Shown in pieces: positions 59,872-64,000 of a DNA stretch of 64,000 nt. Made by a program: the position numbers and the translations under genes. Source of the DNA: Terriglobia bacterium (GTDB lineage: Bacteria > Acidobacteriota > Terriglobia > Terriglobales > Acidobacteriaceae); the NCBI GenBank assembly GCA_020073645.1, contig JAIQET010000002.1, positions 83,194-147,193 on the forward strand. Direction: 5' to 3'. Numbering within the stretch: the first letter of the stretch is position 1; the number at the start of each line of letters is the position of its first letter. The notes below the pieces were generated by a model, which saw nothing but the letters and a program-made list of their open reading frames with translations, was not told the DNA's origin and did not search any database.

Positions 59872-61956
59872 ATGGTCGCGAGTGAAACCTTGCTCACCGG
59901 CAAGCAACTGGAAACCCTGAGCATCAATACCATTCGCACCTTGGCCATAGATGCCGTACAGCAGGCCAACTCCGGACATCCCGGCGCCCCCATGGCGTTG
60001 GCCCCGGTGGCTTACTGTCTCTGGCAACAGTTCCTCCGCTTCGATCCCGAAGATCCCATCTGGCCGAATCGCGATCGCTTCATCCTCTCCAACGGCCACG
60101 CCTCCATGCTCTTGTATGCTCTGTTGCATCTGACCGGCGTCCGGGCCGTTAATCCCAAGTACGAGCGCCTGGGCGAATATGCAGTCACCCTTGAGGACAT
60201 CAAGCACTTCCGCCAGATCGACAGCAAGACTCCGGGACACCCCGAATATCGCGTGACCTCAGGCGTGGAAACCACGACCGGTCCGCTCGGCCAGGGTGTC
60301 GGCAACAGCGTGGGCATGGCCATTGCCGGCGTATGGATGGCGGCGCACTTCAACCGCCCCGGCTTCACCATGTTCGACTACAACGTTTACGCGTTCTGCG
60401 GAGACGGCGATGTCATGGAGGGCGTCGCATGCGAGGCCGCTTCCCTGGCCGGTCATTTGAAGCTCCCCAACCTGTGCTGGGTCTACGACAACAATCGAAT
60501 CACGCTCGATGGACCTGCCGATGAATCCTTCACGGAGGATGTCGCCGCACGCTTCAAGGCCTACGGCTGGAATGTCACGCACGTGGCCGACGCCAATGAT
60601 CTCCCCGCGTTGTGTTCGGCCTACGATGAATTCCTGCAAACCAAAGATCGTCCCACACTGCTGGTGGTAGACAGCCACATCGGCTACGGCTCGCCTCACA
60701 AGCAGGACAGCAGCGCCGCCCACGGTGAGCCCCTGGGCGAAGAGGAAGTGCGACTCGCCAAGAAATCTTACGGTTGGCCCGAAGACGCCAAGTTCCTGGT
60801 GCCGGATGGAGTCCGCGAACACTTCCGCGACGGCCTCGGCAAGCGCGGTCACGATCTGCGTGAAAAGTGGATGGCTCTGTTTGGCGAATACGAAAAGAAG
60901 TATCCCGACCTGGCCGACCATCTTTATCGCATGCAGCACCGCGAACTCCCCGACGGCTGGAACAAGAACCTGCCCACCTACCCTGCCGACGCCAAAGGTG
61001 TGGCCACACGCGACAGTTCTGGCAAAGTGCTCAATGTGTTGGCGCAGAACGTGCCCTGGCTGGTGGGAGGCTCCGCCGATCTGGGAGGCTCCAACAAGAC
61101 GACTCTCAAGTTCGAAGGCGCCGGAGATTTTCAGGCCGGCAGTTACGCTGGACGCAACTTGCATTTTGGCGTCCGCGAGCACGCCATGGGAGCGATTCTC
61201 AGCGGCATGTCTCTGAGCAAGATCCGGCCCTTTGGCGGGACATTTTTCAACTTCAGCGACTACATGCGTCCCACCATCCGCCTGGCCGCGCTCATGGAGA
61301 TCCCCGTCATCTACGTCTTCACCCACGACTCGATCGGCTTGGGAGAAGACGGCCCCACCCATCAACCCGTCGAGCAGTTGGCGTCGTTACGCGCCATGCC
61401 GGGATTGATGGTGATGCGCCCGGCAGACGCCAACGAAGTGGTCGAAGCCTGGAAGGTCATCATGCAACTCCGCCACGAACCCGTAGCGTTGGTGCTGACC
61501 CGACAAGCCATTCCAACCTTCGATCGCTCCAAGTACGCGCCCGCATCTGGAGTAGCCAAGGGAGCCTATATCCTTGCCGACGCTCCCGGCGGCCATCCGG
61601 ACGTCATTCTGATGGGCAGCGGCAGCGAGGTTCAGTGGTGCGTGGCCGCCTACGAGCAATTGCAGTCGGAAGGCATCAAGGCGCGTGTGGTCAGCATGCC
61701 GTCGTGGGATCTTTTTGAGCACCAGAGCGACGACTACAAAGAAGAGGTCCTGCCCCCCGAGGTGAAAGCGCGAGTGGCAGTCGAGCAGGCTTCCACCTTT
61801 GGCTGGTCCCGCTATGTGGGCCCTACCGGCAAGGTGATTGGTATGCAGACCTTCGGGGCTTCTGCCCCGCTGAAGGATCTGCTGAAGAAATTTGGCTTCA
61901 GCCGCGAGCACGTGGTCGAAGCTGCCCGGGAAGCCATCGCCCGCTCGCGAGTGTAG
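59872..61956 (+). CDS. tkt: Transketolase
   Basis: ANSGHPGAPMALAPVAY, GDGDVMEGVACEAASLAGHLKLPNLCWVYDNN. Confidence 0.96.
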   Translation: MVASETLLTGKQLETLSINTIRTLAIDAVQQANSGHPGAPMALAPVAYCLWQQFLRFDPEDPIWPNRDRFILSNGHASMLLYALLHLTGVRAVNPKYERLGEYAVTLEDIKHFRQIDSKTPGHPEYRVTSGVETTTGPLGQGVGNSVGMAIAGVWMAAHFNRPGFTMFDYNVYAFCGDGDVMEGVACEAASLAGHLKLPNLCWVYDNNRITLDGPADESFTEDVAARFKAYGWNVTHVADANDLPALCSAYDEFLQTKDRPTLLVVDSHIGYGSPHKQDSSAAHGEPLGEEEVRLAKKSYGWPEDAKFLVPDGVREHFRDGLGKRGHDLREKWMALFGEYEKKYPDLADHLYRMQHRELPDGWNKNLPTYPADAKGVATRDSSGKVLNVLAQNVPWLVGGSADLGGSNKTTLKFEGAGDFQAGSYAGRNLHFGVREHAMGAILSGMSLSKIRPFGGTFFNFSDYMRPTIRLAALMEIPVIYVFTHDSIGLGEDGPTHQPVEQLASLRAMPGLMVMRPADANEVVEAWKVIMQLRHEPVALVLTRQAIPTFDRSKYAPASGVAKGAYILADAPGGHPDVILMGSGSEVQWCVAAYEQLQSEGIKARVVSMPSWDLFEHQSDDYKEEVLPPEVKARVAVEQASTFGWSRYVGPTGKVIGMQTFGASAPLKDLLKKFGFSREHVVEAAREAIARSRV

Positions 61957-61999
61957 CGCCGGCGTCCCGCCGGCTGTCGTGGGGGCGTCTCGCCCCCAC
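61954..61999. repeat. Composite palindromic repeat (two hairpins), overlapping the tkt stop codon
   Basis: TAGCGCCGGCGTCCCGCCGGC-tgtc-GTGGGGGCGTCTCGCCCCCAC; same layout as 37438 with a covarying base pair. Confidence 0.85.
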
Positions 62000-62039
62000 A
62001 GTCAGGGCAGTAAATATTGCAGTTCCAGGGAGGGTCTTC

Positions 62040-63200
62040 ATGCAGCCAACCGGCATTCTCGAAACCGCCAAAGCCGTCAATCCGCTCAAGGATCTTCTAA
62101 GGTTCGGCCAATCCGTTTGGCTCGACTACATTCGCCGTAATCTCATCACCAGCGGTGAACTGAAGCGCCTGATTGACGAAGACGGCGTGCGCGGCGTCAC
62201 CTCGAACCCTTCCATCTTCGAGAAAGCGATTTCCGGCAGCACCGACTACGCAGACCTGTTGCAGTCTCTGCAATCCAAGCCCGAACTCGACGCCACCGCC
62301 CGCTATGAAATCCTCGCCATCCGCGACATCCAGGATGCCGCCGACATTCTGCGCCCGGTCTATGACAGCAGCAAGCAGCGTGATGGCTACATCAGCCTGG
62401 AAGTCTCGCCTTACCTGGCCCGCGATACCCAGGCCACCCTCCTGGAGGCGAGAAGGTTGTGGAAAGCCGTCGCCCGCAAAAATGTGATGATCAAAGTTCC
62501 CGGCACCGCCGAGGGCATCCCGGCGTTCCAGCAGTTGATCAGCGAAGGCATCAACATCAATGTCACTCTGCTGTTCTCGCAGAAGGTCTATGAAAAGGTC
62601 GCCGAAGCCTACATCGCTGGCGTCGAGCAACTCGTGGCCCGTGGAGGCGATGTCAGCAAAATCGCCAGCGTAGCCAGCTTCTTCATCAGTCGCATCGACA
62701 ACTCCATTGATTCGATTGTGGCCGCGCGTCTGAAAACCGCCAAGGACCCGCGCGAGCAGGAACAACTGAAGAGCATCCTGGGCAAGGTCGCAGTCGCGAA
62801 CGGCAAGCAGACCTACCGGCGCTATCGCGCAATCTTCGGAACCGACCGCTGGAAAAAGCTGGCGGCTAAAGGAGCCCAGACGCAGCGCGTGCTCTGGGCC
62901 AGCACCAGCACCAAGAATCCCAACTACAGCGACATCCTCTACGTGGAACACCTGATCGGACAGGACACGGTCAACACCCTCCCGCCCGCGACCGTAGATG
63001 CCTTCCGCGATCACGGACGCGCGCACGCCACCTTGACCGAAGATCTGGAATCCGCCGACCAGATCATGAACACCGTCGCCCGGCTCGGCATTTCCATGGA
63101 TGAAGTCACCGATAAACTGACCGACGACGGCGTTAAGCTCTTCGCCGACGCTTTCGACAAACTCCTCGAGGCGGTCAAGAAAAGCATGCAGCCGCACTAA
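62040..63200 (+). CDS. tal: Transaldolase
   Basis: VWLDYIRRNLITSGELKRLIDEDGVRGVTSNPSIFEKAI; VMIKVPGTAEGIPAFQQLI. Confidence 0.95.
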   Translation: MQPTGILETAKAVNPLKDLLRFGQSVWLDYIRRNLITSGELKRLIDEDGVRGVTSNPSIFEKAISGSTDYADLLQSLQSKPELDATARYEILAIRDIQDAADILRPVYDSSKQRDGYISLEVSPYLARDTQATLLEARRLWKAVARKNVMIKVPGTAEGIPAFQQLISEGININVTLLFSQKVYEKVAEAYIAGVEQLVARGGDVSKIASVASFFISRIDNSIDSIVAARLKTAKDPREQEQLKSILGKVAVANGKQTYRRYRAIFGTDRWKKLAAKGAQTQRVLWASTSTKNPNYSDILYVEHLIGQDTVNTLPPATVDAFRDHGRAHATLTEDLESADQIMNTVARLGISMDEVTDKLTDDGVKLFADAFDKLLEAVKKSMQPH

Positions 63201-63317
63201 CTCGTCTTCCTTTGTGTCCTCCGTGTCCTCTGTGGTGAAGAACCCCTCCCCACGGTGCGCCCGCGCCCAAAACAGCGTAGAATTCCCCGGCAGACTTTCG
63301 ACACGAGGTTAAAGGTA

Positions 63318-64000
63318 ATGGCCCAAACAGAGGTGATGCCGGTCGCGCAAGAACCGCTCATCGGCCGCCCCGGCGATCCCTGCGTGATGGTGATCTTCGG
63401 GGCCGCGGGCGATTTGACGCGGCGCAAGCTCTTCCCTGCGCTCTACAACCTGGCCCGGCACCAGTTGCTCCCGCGCGAGTTCGCTGTCGTCGGACTGGCC
63501 CGCAATCCAATGTCCACCGACGAATTTCGCCAGAAGGTCGCTCAGGACATGAAGGAGTTCGCCACGGGTGATGTTGATCCCAGCCTGTCCGACTGGTTTG
63601 TCCGCCATACCCATTACCTCACCGGTGATTTCGGAGACCCGCAGGTGTACTCCCAGTTGAAAGATCTCCTGCAGCAGGTGGACAAAGACCACTCCACGCA
63701 CGGCAATTATTTCTACTACCTCGCGACCGCTCCGGATTTCTTCGGTTCGATTGTGGAGCAACTGGCGGCTGCCGGCTTGATGGAAGAAAACAAGGAGCAG
63801 TGGCGCCGCGCCATCATCGAGAAGCCCTTCGGCCGCGACCTGGAGTCCGCCAAGGCCCTCAACCAACAACTGCTGCGCGTCGCCAAAGAACAGCAGATCT
63901 ACCGCATCGACCACTACCTGGGCAAAGAAACCGTCCAGAACATTTTGGCCTTTCGCTTCGCCAACGGCATCTTCGAACCCATCTGGAACCGCCGCTACAT
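63318..64000 (+). CDS. zwf: Glucose-6-phosphate dehydrogenase, 5' part (runs off window)
   Basis: VMVIFGAAGDLTRRKLFPALYNLA...RRAIIEKPFGRDLESAKALN...YRIDHYLGKETVQNILAFRFAN. Confidence 0.95.
   Translation, partial: MAQTEVMPVAQEPLIGRPGDPCVMVIFGAAGDLTRRKLFPALYNLARHQLLPREFAVVGLARNPMSTDEFRQKVAQDMKEFATGDVDPSLSDWFVRHTHYLTGDFGDPQVYSQLKDLLQQVDKDHSTHGNYFYYLATAPDFFGSIVEQLAAAGLMEENKEQWRRAIIEKPFGRDLESAKALNQQLLRVAKEQQIYRIDHYLGKETVQNILAFRFANGIFEPIWNRRY

Noticed and set aside
60259-61365. 368-aa minus-strand ORF
   Set aside because: Antisense to tkt
62097-63197. 366-aa minus-strand ORF
   Set aside because: Antisense to tal

Overview
GC-rich bacterial chromosomal window. Gene content and repeat style look Acidobacteriota-like (inference; no 16S rRNA present). 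Mostly housekeeping: uvrB, prfB (with an intact programmed +1 frameshift), lnt, lpxD, an LpxL-like acyltransferase, typA/bipA, a tkt-tal-zwf run (zwf cut by the window end) and one tRNA-Arg(CCG). Accessory content: (i) a toxin-antitoxin patch at 1.3-3.1 kb (Phd antitoxin followed by an apparent PIN-toxin remnant, a possible HEPN-like protein, VapBC); (ii) two tandem proteins joining a receiver-like N-terminus, one TM segment and a TonB C-terminal domain; (iii) a ~21 kb polyamine/GABA-type catabolic and transport island (31.5-52.6 kb) with a MerR-XRE-cupin regulator and a candidate operator; (iv) two HAF-repeat secreted proteins; (v) several families of intergenic palindromic repeats, one of which supplies the stop codon of three genes; (vi) a recurrent TNACNNNGGTWA motif upstream of signalling/TonB/PilZ genes. 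No CRISPR array, prophage or transposase gene was recognised. Family assignments come from reading the translations; no database search was run.
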